Shown piece after piece: positions 27,501 to 40,912 of a stretch of 64,000 nucleotides of DNA; the first letter of the stretch is position 1, and each line of letters opens with the position of its first letter. A model generated the notes under the pieces. It was not told where the DNA came from and searched no databases. It saw only the letters and a program-made list of their open reading frames with translations. Source of the stretch: Cucumis sativus (taxonomy: Eukaryota; Streptophyta; Magnoliopsida; Cucurbitales; Cucurbitaceae); contig NC_026657.2 in NCBI RefSeq assembly GCF_000004075.3, positions 30,288,408 to 30,352,407 on the forward strand, written 5' to 3'. Position numbers and translations under genes: made by a program.

Positions 27501-30500
27501 AAATTAATGAAGACCTCTAATAAAAGCATATCTATAAATGAAATGGAAAGATCCAACATTTATAAATAAATAAATAACATTGAGGTTCAATTACATTTTT
27601 CTTGTAATTTTCTATTCCAGTCTCTCTAAATGATCATTAGTTTACCATTAAGCATATCTCGGTTTCAATTAGAGAATTTACAAATAATTAGCAATGATTA
27701 AAATGGTTTTTTCTTAATGCCAAGTTGAAAATACTAAGATATGATATTTTTGAGTACATAAATATTTGATTATTCTTTGAGAGTTAAGGAAAAAATAAAT
27801 TAAACTTTATATTTGATAGTATAATAAAAGATTGTCTGGAGGTGGAGTATTATAATGAGTACATTTTTTGTGGTCAATAATTATGTTAAGCACATGTCAA
27901 TAATTTAATCAATATAAGAAATAACCATAAAAATGATTGTTGTCAAATAAAATAATAGAATAAGAACATGTTGGATAGAAAGTGCATCAACTTTCACTTG
28001 GACTTATAATAATTGATTAATGGGCAAGTGTGTAATTCAAATTTTAGTGTCGTAATTAATTAAAGAGCATTGCAACAAACAAATTGAGGATGGAGGAGAG
28101 CAGCCCATGATTGAACTCTTTAGTTATTAGTTAATTAACTTTGATATAGGGAAAGCAAAAAATAAGAATCGGAACTTTCTCCCCAATAAAGAAAATGCCT
28201 TTTGGTTTCATCATCATCCAACTTGGAAACAACTCACAACACCACCACTATATTCATCATTTTTTTTCAATTATTATTTTTCCTTTTTTTTAAAATTAAG
28301 TTTAGTAGTAATCACTGTGATTTATTATTATTATTTGAAGAAAAAAAATGTATTGCATTCACTAATACAACTTTATTAAAAGAAAAAAGAAAGATATTTT
28401 TTTATCACACTAACTATCTCATTAAATTGTATATATTTGATAATTTTTTTAAGTGATAGGAGGAGATAGATGAAATATATAGAGAGATTCACATAAAATG
28501 ACATACTAAGCTTTTAGGTTTATACCAAGTTTGTAATTTTGTAATTATTTTATATCTAAAACATGCTTTTAAATTCTTTAATATATTTTTAAATCAAATA
28601 AAATGTGAAATCTTCGAGATTTAATTCTATATTTGATAAATCTAAATATTATTTTTAGTCTCAAGAGAGAATTGTGGCTATGTTTGATAATCATTTTGTT
28701 TTTTATTTTAAGTTTTCAATCTATCTTACCATGATTTATTCTTACACAAAATTTAAAGAAATCCAATATATTTTAATTTCTAAATTTTACTTACGGTAAT
28801 GTAGAATAAATAAGAAAGGAAAACAATTAGAGGTATGATTAACTGTCAAACCATATACTATATTTCAAGTTTTTTTTTTTTTTTTTTACGAGATTGAAAA
28901 TTAAACTATGAAAAATAAATAAAACATTTCATGACATTTGGTTTAATATAAAGAAAAATAGAATTTATTTGGGTTGATCAAATCTAACATGTAATGAATT
29001 ATATATTAATTAAAATCTGAATTAAGTTGGTGAACAAAAATATATATACAATCAAAGATGGAAACTTTGAACTCATCCATCCTCAAAACCGTGTTAAATC
29101 ATCCTCAACTAATAATTAGTCTTTAATTAAGACTCTCTCTCTCTATATTTTTTTTTAAAAAAATGGAAAATAAAAACTGTTTGAAGTAGGATTAAATTAG
29201 TAAGAAAAATCATGATAACTTTAAAAAATATGTAAAGTATTAAAAAAGCAAGAGCCATATCTTGTAGCATTAAAATAAAAAAGAAATAAAGTCTAAAATA
29301 GTGTAGATTCAGAGAACAATGAAGCAAAAAACAAAACAAAAAATAAAAATAAAGAAGGGATTAAAAAAAAAAATCTCATTAAATAAAGAAGAAGAAGAAG
29401 AAGAGGAAGAAAGAAGAAGGGAAATTGAGTGTGATGGGACTTTATATCAAATTAGGTTGCATTATTGGCATCATCTTAATGACATAAATTAAAAAGGGAC
29501 ATTTCATTTTTCTATAGAGCTTTCAGTTGACTTTGGAATTTCAATTCATTTTATTTATATATATCCTAAATTTTAATTTAATTTGCATGCTATGTATGTA
29601 TTAGAAGACCATTACTTAATTATTATTACTATAACCTTGTACGTACATTTTTTAGTTTTTGGATTTCCATGTCAACTCTTTGACTTTTCTATATATATTT
29701 TTTAATAAGATTTTTTTACAGACATGTGCACGGTACGACATCAAATCTCATACATTGAAATTGTTTGTATAAATTTATGTCATTCGAGCTATAGTTGTGT
29801 TGGTAATAAGATCACTTATGTCATTAAGATCTTGTGAAATTTTTAGATACGACTCAACCATCAATAAAATAGACGAGAAAAATATAACTTCAAAATGTAA
29901 ACATAGAAAACATGAGTGGACACTTCAATATATATTCTAATAGCTGAATTTTTGGAAGACTTACTCGGCTATGGTGGCTTGTTCCCTATTGCAATGGCAT
30001 TGACGGAGGAGGACGAAGAGGTGGAAGGGGAGGTTTAAATCTACGTAGATCTGTTCATATCCAGAGAGAAATGTGTGCATTATTTTTTGAAATGACGAGA
30101 AACATGTGTGAGGTCTGACAAGAGACGTGGAGGTGCTGTTCTTCAAACGAGAATCCGACGAGAGCTACGACGTTCTATGAGATTGTGTAAGCTGCCAGAT
30201 GGAGAAGAAGAATAAGAATTGGGGGAGGGGAGGTTGTGAGGAGTATTTGATTTTTTTCCCTAACCCTAATCCTCCTTTCATATATATATGAGTCTAATTT
30301 TTGAAAAACGAATCTTTAATCTCGATTTTAAACTGAAATTGGTGTTAATTTAAAACTGATATTAAATATCTGCTTTTTTTATTTCTCTAAAAAATCCACA
30401 TTATACATTCATTTTTTGTTTTTTCAACTAATTACATCAAACTCGAGATTTTTTGTAGTATTTATATAAATTTACCAAAATTTGACCCATCCACTCTCCC

Positions 30501-32960
30501 TCTCTCTTTATATATAAACAAATATTTAGTCCTTGGTTTGGTAAGCTTTGGCTTTTGAAAATCAAGAAGATTGTAAACATTACTTCTGCCAATAAAATTT
30601 CCTCTCTAGTGATGTTTTCAAAATTTAAATACAATTTAGAAAAATATAGAAGGAAAAAAAAAAAAAAAACAATTACAAGCAACCCTTTTATCTTAAATTT
30701 TTAAAAATCAAACCTATTATTTAACCAAATTCCTAAAACAAAATAAGTTTTTAGAAAACTGTGTTTTTATCTAGATATAAAAATTAAATGATTAATACAT
30801 ATAAATATATATAGAGTCTCAAATGTAATTTGTTCTTGAATTCAAAATTTTGAATAGGAATTCGATTCAAATATTCTTTTCAAGAAGGGGTGAAAAAAAA
30901 ATATAGAATATATATATATATATATACAAAATTTTAAAAAAAATCATTACGAATATGACCCATTAACATTTACACCTACTAAAGAAACTTCTTAGCCATC
31001 ACACACAACAAATTTAACTACTTTTCAGGTTTATTCAAGAAGCCATCTCTTTTCTTTTGAAATTGAAGTAAAGTAATTAACTTCATTTCCCAATATTAGC
31101 ACGTGCTCAATACAATTAGAAAATGAATATATTCCAAAGTTTTGATGGCTAAATCTAAGTCACTTTTCCCTCCCTAAAGTTAGTCTTAATTAATAATAAA
31201 TTATACACCAAAGTGTTTAGATGGCTATCCTAAGTCAAGAGCTGTTTGAAAACCATTTTATTTCCATTCTTTATTCTATATATTTTCTAAAATGATTTTG
31301 CTTCATAACTTCTCCACTAGTCAAGCTTTTGAAATTTACGTTTGAAATCATAAAAAATTTAATGTACTAAAAATGGACTAGATTTCCAGCGACGCCACGA
31401 AAAAGAAGGGAAAATTGTATAACTTTTTTTTTCTATTGTTATTTATTAAAAATGTTATATATGTACAATTAAAGTTTCATTTTTTTTTAAAAAAAGAAGA
31501 AAACATGTGAGTTGTGAGCATACAAATTGCTTATATGTACTAACAATGCCTGAGGCCGAAACAAGAGCTTGCTATGTATTAGAAATGAGTGTATTTGTAA
31601 AGCTTGTGTGAAAGGAATTATTATTTCATTTGATTTTAGTTTGTCATTCATGGAATTTATGATATTTAGGTAAGTTTAAGGGTTTTAATATGTCAGATAT
31701 TCCTAATATTAATTTCTTTTTCTAAAACGTCACTAAATTATTCCAAATATTAAAAACATTGTTAAAAATTATATTCAAGAACGAAAAATGAGAATATAAA
31801 AAAATAATCAAGGTTAAAATTGAAATTCATGAAAGTTACATTTAACATACCAAATTAAATCAATATTCAAATTTCAAAAGTAAAATTGTAAGATTTTGAG
31901 ATCTAGAATTTGTAAATAATAGACATTTAAGTTGATTGATATTGACATTTAAAAGCCCGTGAACTATTTGGATGAAATTGTCTAATATTTCAAAAAGAAG
32001 AAAAATAATAAGAAGAATACACATAATTTTTATCTTGGACGAAAAAAAAAAAAGATGTTGACATTGGGACCTATGCATCTTGGCATGTAGGGATTGAATA
32101 CAATGGAACTGATCATCACTAGAGAGGGGAGAAAGAAAATAGGTAAGTGAGGGACAAAGACCAAAAATGTCCAAGTCCACAATGATCATGTCGACCATTT
32201 GAAAGTGTCAATTAAAATATCGATAAAATTGTGATGATATACAAATATATGTGAATGCAAAATTAAACATTGAATTAATTTTGAGTCATCAACAACGTTA
32301 TGTTTGGTTGCTTTCATTTCTTTTTATTTATTTATTTGATTAATTAGTTAGTCTTTTCATTTATTCTAACTAATGGGAAGATTAGTTGCTGTAGGTTTGA
32401 ATTCGACATGGATTTTTTGAAGTTGGTTTTGTGCTTTGTTGTGGGTCTTTTTTTGTGCTAAGTAAGCTTTCCAACCCAAACTATGGTTTTGATCTTCAAG
32501 AGATTACTCATTGAAGCTTGTAGTGTGTTGTATCCTCTGATTTTGGCGAATTCATCACATGTGATATTTTTGCTATTGTGATAGTAAGTGGTTGAAAATT
32601 AAATTAGAAGCAGAAGGATTGTAAAAAGTCAAGGGAATGCTTGTGAGTTGATGTTGGTTTATGGCCTCTCATCCATGGGGAGCATGTTCTGGTATACACA
32701 TGAGAGAGGTTTAGTGCAAAATAATCCAAGGACATTGTATTTTTAGATATAGATGTTGTGGCAAATTGATTGAGGTGAAATGTGGATTATTATTTTTACT
32801 TTCTAATTATTAATGTGAATTGTTGTGAAAAGATATATATTAAAGTAAAGTGAAATGAAACTTATAAAGGTTGAGATCAGTTGGAAGCATGGTGTTGGGA
32901 AGTAGAGGAGTTGAGGAGATGGGTATGGATGAATTGAATATGTATAATTAAACATCAACG
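24515..32960. other. Long AT-rich region without recognised gene
   Basis: About 8.4 kb. It holds the NCS1 3' UTR, a GGCCCA-rich promoter-like patch (25465-25560), a GAA-rich tract near 29385-29420 and many A/T homopolymers. A higher-complexity patch at 29950-30240 reads on the minus strand like a leader plus short ORF, but I can assign nothing to it. The last 700 bp, up to 32960, is less biased and probably promoter of the dioxygenase gene. Confidence 0.5.
25465..25560. promoter_or_regulatory. GGCCCA cluster without an adjacent recognised gene
   Basis: GGCCCA occurs at 25470-25475 and 25489-25494, with further GGGCC, GGCCC and GCCCA cores up to about 25550. The patch is locally GC-richer. 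Such clusters mark many plant housekeeping and ncRNA promoters. No ORF longer than 26 codons follows on the plus strand. Confidence 0.35.
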
Positions 32961-33230
32961 TCGATTAGGAGTGAGAAGACGAAAAAGGATGGGACCAACG
33001 CTACCTTTGGCTTCTGCCCTAAAAAGTCAGCCGCGGTTTTTTCATTTCTTTATTTATTTAAAAATAACAATAATAATAATAATTTATATATATAAAAAAA
33101 AAAAAAAAAAGCCATGTCCAGCAGCTTCTGACTGGATTTTGTCAACGGTTTCTAACCCATTCATTTTAAAAACCATTCCTGGTTTCCCAGAACTTGCCCC
33201 CCCTTTTTTTCAAATCACTTCTCTTTTTCT

Positions 33231-33240
33231 CTATATATAT
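33231..33240 (+). promoter_or_regulatory. TATA box of the dioxygenase gene
   Basis: CTATATATAT lies about 195 bp upstream of the start codon at 33433 and is followed by a CT-rich leader. Confidence 0.6.
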
Positions 33241-33432
33241 CTCTCTCAATTTTGCCTCCAATATAATTCTCCACTAAGCACTCATTTCCATTTTAATTTC
33301 TATTTCTCTCTCTCTCAATTTCAGGTAGCTGCATTTTCTAATTCCTTCCTCTCTTTTTTAATTTCTCTCTATGTTCCATTGCAGTACTCTTGCTTTCTTA
33401 ATAACTTTTTCTTTTCTTTCTAGTTCTTAAAT

Positions 33433-36138
33433 ATGGCTCCGGGATTGGCAGTTGAAAATGGCAATACCCTTATGGCATCAGAACCTCAAATGTATCAAAA
33501 GGGTGTCAAACATCTTTGCGACAATGGCTTAAATAAGCTCCCTTCTAAATACATCCTCCCCAACTCTGACCGCCCCGACACTTCTGACTACTCTCCCCAC
33601 CTTCACGTCTCCGGACCTCTCCAACTTCCCCTCATTGACTTTGCACAACTCCTTGGCCCCAACCGTCACCATGTCATTCATTCCCTCACCAAAGCTTGCC
33701 AAGAATATGGCTTTTTTCAGGTCAGTTCATGACTTATATCGTACATTCGATGCAATTCTTTTTTTCTGTCACTTTAAAAAAAACATTCTGTCATTCAGTC
33801 ATTATTCCCTCACCAAAGCTTGCGAAAATGTTCTACTACTTGTAATTTTATGTTGACGATCTGATTATGTGTAGGTAATAAACCATGGAATTTCAAATGA
33901 TGTGATAACAAACATGAGAGAGGTTTGTTCAAAATTCTTCGAGCTGCCATACGAGGAAAGAGCCAAATACATGTCATCCGACATGCATGCGACAGTACGT
34001 TATGGGACGAGCTTCAACCAAAACAAAGACAATGTTTATTGTTGGAGAGACTTCTTGAAGTTAACTTGTAACCCTAATGATCTTCACCAACTTCTCTCCG
34101 GCTGGCCGTCGTCTCCATCCGGATTCAAAGACTCTGCGTCAACGTACGTGGAGGAAACTCGAGGGCTGTTTTTGAGTTTGGTGAAAGCCATTGTTGAAAG
34201 CTTGGGAAAAGAAATAGATGAGAATGAAGAACAATTATTGTTAAATGAGTTTGAAAATGGAAGCCAATTAATGGTCGTGAATTGTTATCCAAAATGTCCC
34301 GAGCCAGAGCTAACCCTAGGAATGCCACCTCATTCTGATTATGGCTTTCTTACACTTCTTCTTCAAGATCAAGTTGAAGGACTTCAAATTCATTACAAAC
34401 AAAAATGGGTCACTGTTCAACCTTTGCCAAATTCCTTTGTTGTCAACATTGGTGATCATCTAGAGGTTAGTTTTCTCTCTTTAATTTTCTTCTTAACTTG
34501 TCTTCTTTCATTTTTTAAGTATATATTGCCCTTCATTTGCTCCTTACCGACTTTTCGATACGATCTATTATAATATGTTTTTATGACGTTTTTAATATTA
34601 TATTACTGACTTTTCGATACGATTCACTATAATATATTTTTTTACTGATGATATAATACTATATTAAGAAAAAATATGAATCGATTTTATTAAACGTCTT
34701 AGCTAGTGCATCGAGTCTTTTCTACTTTATTTATTTAATCGATAAATTAAAGATATTTTATTTATTACTAATTTTTTAAGAAGATGAAGAAGAATATACT
34801 TTCTTATTGATGTGTATATTCATTAAGATTTTTATTGGGTAACATTGTCTTTTCCAAATATGTTTATATTTAATTAAAAAACTCATTAATAACTAGTTTA
34901 GTTAAAAATAGTTATAACATTAACTATTATTAACTTTTTTATTCCATAATTGGATAATGGGAAAAATACTGCTCTTGGTTGTTGTGTTTTTTTTCCTTTT
35001 CTAATTTTAGTTTGCTTCCTAAATTTTAAAATACTATACTTTCCATTATTAAGTTTTGATTTGGTTTCAATATAATTTTTGAACTTTCAAAATTTTAAGG
35101 ATTCTACCTTCCAATTTTTAGTTTGTTTGAATTTGATCTCCCTAGATTTCAAAATTTGTCTTACTTATAAAAAAAAAGTTGAAATTAACTTTAATAGTAG
35201 TGAAGAAATAGTAAAATTTAATTAACCTCAACGTTTTTAATATTGAAAAATTAATTAATAAACCTAACATAAAAATATGAAAAACAAGTATTTTAGTAAG
35301 AATCAAAGTTAAAAGATTAAAATTTTAAACAAGGTATCAAATTAAAACAAAAATCAAAACATCTAAGTTAAAAGTGTGACAATTTAAAATACGGGAAATT
35401 AAATTGAAATTAAATTTAAAGCTTAAAAATCTAAAAATCCATATCAAATCAAAACTAAACTCAAAAGTTAGAGAAGAAAGATAAAAAATTTTATTAAAAG
35501 AATCTTAAATTAATAGTGATTAGATTTTTTAAAACTTTTTATATATCAAACTTAGTATTGCTTTTTTTGAGTTGTTTCATGTCTTTAACGTACTGTATTT
35601 AACCTTTAATATTAAGCTATCTTTGCAATTGGGTTTCACTAAACATGTCACAAACAATAATTAATCATTCCCAATGTGTCATTATATATATATTGAGTAC
35701 TAGATATGCCACTAACTCACACAAAACCAGACTGTAAACAAAAAGTGATGGACTACTTGTTTGTATTTGTTTAATAGATGCTATATAAATGCATACAAAT
35801 TAGAAGTCAAAATTTAGGTATATAGGGATATCTATATATAATTTGCAATTGGGGGGACCTGATAATAATAATATATTTTTTAATGACAGATATTCAGCAA
35901 TGGAAAATACAAGAGTGTTCTACATAGGGTTGTGGTTAATGCAAAGAAGACAAGAATTTCAGTGGCAACATTACATAGTCTTCCATTTGATTCAATAATA
36001 AAGCCATGGCCAAAGCTTGTGAATGAAGAAAATCCAAGGCTTTATAGGGACACTGATTTTGGTACCTTCCTTGAGTACATTTCCTCTTGCGAGCCTAAGA
36101 GGAAGAACTTCTTAGAATCTAGGAAAATTATTCATTAA
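33433..36138 (+). CDS. 2-oxoglutarate/Fe(II)-dependent dioxygenase, DMR6/SLC1-like
   Basis: Exons are 33433-33720, 33875-34465 and 35890-36138, all phase 0, giving 375 residues. The N-terminal DIOX_N region contains PLIDFAQLL and YGFFQVINHGI. The catalytic jelly roll carries the Fe ligands H249 and D251 (PPHSDYGFLTLL) and H305 (VLHRVV), and the 2-oxoglutarate anchor R315/S317 (RISVA). The family oxidises small molecules in the cytosol. The closest plant relatives I recall are DMR6, DLO and 'SLC1-like' enzymes. DMR6 and DLO include salicylic-acid hydroxylases that lower immunity, but the sequence alone does not prove that substrate. The extended N-terminus (GVKHLCDNGLNKLPSKYILP) favours the SLC1-like branch. 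Intron 1 carries a duplicated piece of exon 1, and intron 2 a 59-bp tandem duplication. Confidence 0.92.
33673..33824 (+). repeat. Partial duplication of exon 1 within intron 1
   Basis: A segment of exon 1 (about 33673-33701) recurs in intron 1 (about 33798-33824) with a 20-nt identical core, ATTCCCTCACCAAAGCTTGC. The copies are spaced about 125 bp apart. The intron copy is not followed by a usable donor in the same place. Confidence 0.75.
34544..34661 (+). repeat. 59-bp tandem duplication in dioxygenase intron 2
   Basis: Two units begin TTAC(C/T)GACTTTTCGATACGAT at 34544 and 34603. They stay similar for about 55 bp and then diverge. Confidence 0.75.
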
Positions 36139-39100
36139 CGATTACTAAAAGTATTTTATTTAATTACATAGTACAATATAATGTCAGAAAATATATATTT
36201 ATATATACACACACACATATATATAGGTCATGTTGATATAAATAACTAAGTTATTTTGTGGGTCTCAAGGGGTAATGTTGGAAAAAGGTAAAAAACCAAG
36301 AAACCCTAGTTTATATAGATTGTATGTATGGGCAAAAATTGTCATTTTTGTAATTTGGAATGTGAAAGTGAAGAATTTGAGAAGTATTTCAATTCACCTT
36401 TAAGTACTATGAATAAAACTGTCCAATTATTATTGTATACCAGAGAAATAAATCAAATTAAAATAGAATTAAGAATCAAAATAAGTGCGATAATGAAACA
36501 ATTATTAGAAGAAAAGAAGAAAAAAAGAAACAACCCACACTATTCATATATTTCATAAGTTCAATATATTACTCGAATTCAATGCACTGTTATACGAGAG
36601 AATCCTGAGATAATGATGGTTCACATCCTCATACTTGCAATTTGATTCTATTCTAAAAAAAAAATTAATACCTTGCAAGAGATTAAGATAGATTCTTATT
36701 AATTTAAAAAACTCTTAGATGGACAAACATCACAATTAAGTTATTGTGATTTCATCATAAAAGTCTAATAACTAATATATCAATCCTTAAAAGAGTCACT
36801 ATATATTTACACAATTTAAACTCAAGAAAAAGTTTATAAACAATTGATAAACTATAATGACAAATGGAATTAGGGTAATGGTGTGTGCAAATCTTCACCC
36901 CATATACAATCTTCATAATTCACGGATCTTGAAACCTTTATCTTTGATTAACTTTTAAAGTGTTTCTAACCAACGACTCCAAAAAATAAACTGTAGAATT
37001 TATCACTGTTCATCTCCTCCAATTATGCATATCTCTCTATCATAAATCATCTGAACACTTTTTTTTTGTTTAAACTCACACTATCATGAACATGGGGGAG
37101 ACTTCTACACCTTGACTATTTGTAACATTGTGATGCTCATCTTTGGCAGCGTCTCAATGCCACCCTCCCACCTTTCTTGACTTGAATGAGCATTTAGTCC
37201 TGCTGTCTCTATTTTTTTGGTATTATTGTCTCTCTGCGTTGTCCACCCTTGAGTTTTTTTTTGCTTCATTTATGCTTCTTCTCCTCGCTTCAAATTATGA
37301 TCAATTCCTACCTAATTAACTTTTTTTTTCCTCGTTGTCCATGTGAACTTGGGCTAACATTATTGACAAGAAATCGGGAGTTCAATCCATCATCATGTAT
37401 CAGCTTATACTAAAAAAAACTTATTTTCCTCCTTCTCTCCTAATTGAATACAAGCATAAACTTACATAAACCATTTAAACTATGAAGTTAACCAAATTTA
37501 GGTTATAAAGAGCCCTATTATGTGTGTGCTCTATATAATTTATATTAAGTTTATTGATGTACATATGCATGTATGGTTTTTTTTTTTTTCTTTTCATCTT
37601 TTAAATTAAAAGAGAGACTATTCAACTTAAAGTCTAGCATTATAATTTTTAAATATAATAGTCCAAAATACAAGTTCTTTTTTCGAAATATTTTATAACA
37701 ATAAGATTGATGTGAAACAATTAGAATAACCAAATATTGATCCGTAAGTAAAACTATTAAATTTAAAACATATGAAAACTTGAATTTTGAACTTTGTGGT
37801 TAACACACATTTTTTACACACATATATATGTATTCAATCTATTATTCTTAGATAGCTAAACCCTAAAATTACTATATGTATTCATAAACTTTTAAAGTAA
37901 ATTGTCATAATTGTACATTACGGAATCATGATTGTAGAACATAACATTACGTATGTGATAATATTATACATTGAATGAGAAAAGACCAAAAGAATCTTTT
38001 AATTTCTTTTCAAAATTTTCAAATCAGAATTAGTCTTTTCTTTTAATAACTTAGGTATTATAAACTTTTTAAAAATGGAAATTGAAAGGGAAGTATAATT
38101 TAATTTTTTAGGATGAGAAGTATTATTTAATGTATACACAATGTCAAACACAACTCAAAGCCATCTCAAGTTGTTAGCAAACAAAAAATGTTTTTGACTT
38201 GGGGTTTATTTACGTTGAATTTTTTGAAGCCACCAATTAATTTATTTATAAGCCCAAACCCATACGTCATGCTTTTTTATTTTTATCATTCTAATATTTC
38301 ATGTAAACTAATTGATTTTCAACCTTATTTTCCTTTGACATATATATATATATATATATATTTAAATTAGAGCTATATAATGTTTATTTAGGTCACTGTT
38401 GTTGAACCCTAATTACACTCCAAACAAAAATAATGGTGTGTATATATATAGTTTTCTAAGTAACAAATTATGATTAAATTTTTTTATTGAAATATACAAA
38501 AATTAATGAACTGCACTATGCATTTTTTTAAAATTATTATTATTGAATATGTAATCATTTGGATTTACTTAGGAGAAAAGTATTTTTTTTAAGAAAACAA
38601 AACTCATTTTTATTTGAACACATTTTATAAAAACTAATTAAAATACATTTGAAAAGCCATCTATTTCTATTTTGAGTGGTTTTTAAATATCTTAATTACT
38701 TCTAAAATAATTTATATTATGAATTAAACATTGAAAAAGGTATTCCAAACCCACTGTACAAGTAATCTTTTCTTTTTAGACAAATTTAGAATTGGCTTCA
38801 TCTTTAGTTACAAAAATAAATAAAGATAGTAAATGCATTTCATGTATCCAAAAGATGTCTCCGATTATTATTTTAATATGGGGTTTTTATTACCATCTTC
38901 GTGTGTATTATCAGGTTATTTACTTTTAATACTGTATCACATAACAATTTTTTTAAAAAATAAATCAAAATTTCAAATTCATTTTGATCTCTCAAATTTC
39001 TCAAATTTTAAGATCGTTACATTGTTATCCAAACTTTTAAAAGATAACTATCTTTTATCCTTAATTTTATTATACATATTTTAGAGTATGGGTTACATGT

Positions 39101-39698
39101 TAACACAATCATGATTTTATGTCAAATAAATTAGAGATAAATATTAAGCAATGTATAAAATGAACGTGGAAAAATATTACAATGAATAAATACAAGAAAG
39201 TTTAATGAGTAAATAGATATATTAAAGTTTTGTAGTAAAAAATCCTAAACGTACTTTTAAGAAAATTACAAATATTTTAAAGTTTTTGAAACTAAAAATG
39301 AATATTATTATTGTTATTTTTAGAAGGACAATAATCTAGTAAACAGTAATTTAAAAGTTTGAAGAACACCTATTCAGTGTATAACAAATCTATAAGTTTT
39401 ATTGAAAAATAAATTAAAGAGTTGTTGGATTTTTTTTTAAAGTCAATTGCTTAACTAATGAACTCATACTATAATAATTTAGAGTAGAATTATAAAATTT
39501 AACATAAAGTTTTGAAGGACCAATTTGAAAAGGATGTTAGAGGTTAGAGAGTAGAGACGAAGGTATAACTTAGCAAAGAATAAGATTTTAAATTTGGTAT
39601 AGAAAGAATCTTTTCAAAAACGAAAATGTTGAAAAATTATGGAATTTAGGAAATGGGAAAAGAGAAAAAGTTGCTTTGTTTCTTATTCAAAACGTCGG

Positions 39699-39918
39699 GT
39701 CAAGTCCGGCTATTTTATTTGGATGGGGCAATGAGACTTGACCCGTAAAGCCTCATGGTCTTGACTCAACCCGATATTTGTTGACCCAATATAGAGTCAT
39801 TTCTTATAGTTGAGGTTTGACATTTTCCTTACTCGCCTTATGAATAATTGAATACTTAATGTATAGTCGCGGCCAACCGTGTCGTTTTACCTCCCACGTC
39901 AAACGTGGACCCCACGTG
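39699..39918. promoter_or_regulatory. W-box core cluster with a G-box
   Basis: TTGAC or GTCAA occurs at 39699-39703, 39738-39742, about 39761-39765, 39781-39785, 39817-39821 and 39899-39903, with CACGTG at 39913-39918. TTGAC is the WRKY-binding core. No gene starts within 2 kb on either strand, so the role is unknown. Confidence 0.4.
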
Positions 39919-40795
39919 AATTTTATTTATTTTTATACTATATCTAATCCCCTATACATTATTGCTTCTTTTGTTTTAATTATTTTAATGGCTTGAAAAA
40001 AATTATATTCAATTCAGGGAGAAAAAGTATACAAATTTTATTTTAGTTTTTTTATATAATAAAGCTTTTGACTCCAATTTTCATTCGTTTCTGTTTCGAG
40101 TTTTTTTTTTTTTAATTTTTAATGTTACATTTTTACTTTAAAATTTTCACCTTTCCTACCAAATGCTAACTTTTACGAAATTAATTTAAAATAATGATAA
40201 AACCATAGGGAAAACTAAATTAACTATAGTTGTTTTAAATAAATGTTTAGAGGTTGAGTTAATGAAAAATCAAAATTATAAATGTAAATTTACGAAAACA
40301 AATTGAAACAAACTTAACAGTAAAAAAAATATTGTTTTGGAATTTATAAATAAATAGAAATTGAGTTGAAAAAAAAAAAAAAACAAATAGTAAAATTTTG
40401 AAAGTTGGACCAAATAAAAATAAAATTCGTGAAATTGAGCATAGCTAAATATTAGTAAGATGACTTTCTTACTTTCACCCCACCCATTTGTTGTACTCTC
40501 GTAACAAACTAAACCCAAAATGAACGATCAAAAAGTAGTTTTCCTCATTTACACATACATACATATATATATGGCAAATATCATAAATATCATAAACCCA
40601 AAATTCAAGTTAAAATCATGTGCAATGACGAATTTATTATTATTACTACAATTTTATAAATAAATTAAAATTTTATTTTCCTCGTTTTTACAAGAGAGAT
40701 ATAGTCATTTTTCCCTTTGTATTAGATACTAAATTTAAGGTCAATGTGGGCGGGCTGCTTTTGATTATCCCATTACGGAAGAAGCCCGGTTTTAT

Positions 40796-40819
40796 TGGGC
40801 CACCTTACTACTCGGCCCA
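40796..40819. promoter_or_regulatory. TGGGCC/GGCCCA pair in a GC-richer patch
   Basis: TGGGCC lies at 40796-40801 and GGCCCA at 40814-40819, within a patch (40740-40900) of higher complexity than its flanks. The inverted-repeat element begins about 95 bp further on. Confidence 0.35.
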
Positions 40820-40912
40820 CATCTAATTAAAGCATTCTAATTTAGCTCTGCCCCTACTTCAACATCATCCACCAACTTTAGGGTGCAACACACTTTTACC
40901 GTTGGGACGAGA

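Larger units (their letters stand above)
36139..40912. other. AT-rich intergenic region
   Basis: The dioxygenase 3' UTR is followed by about 4.7 kb without a credible exon. It contains a (TA)n run near 38339-38361, a W-box-rich patch (39699-39918) and a GGCCCA patch just before the inverted-repeat element. Confidence 0.5.

Noticed and set aside
29961-30146. 61-codon minus-strand ORF in a more complex patch
   Set aside because: Balanced composition but no known motif, no partner exon and no conserved splice context.
37371-37400. GGGAGTTCAATCC, resembling a tRNA T-arm
   Set aside because: No matching acceptor, D or anticodon arms at tRNA distances. I found no supported tRNA in the window.
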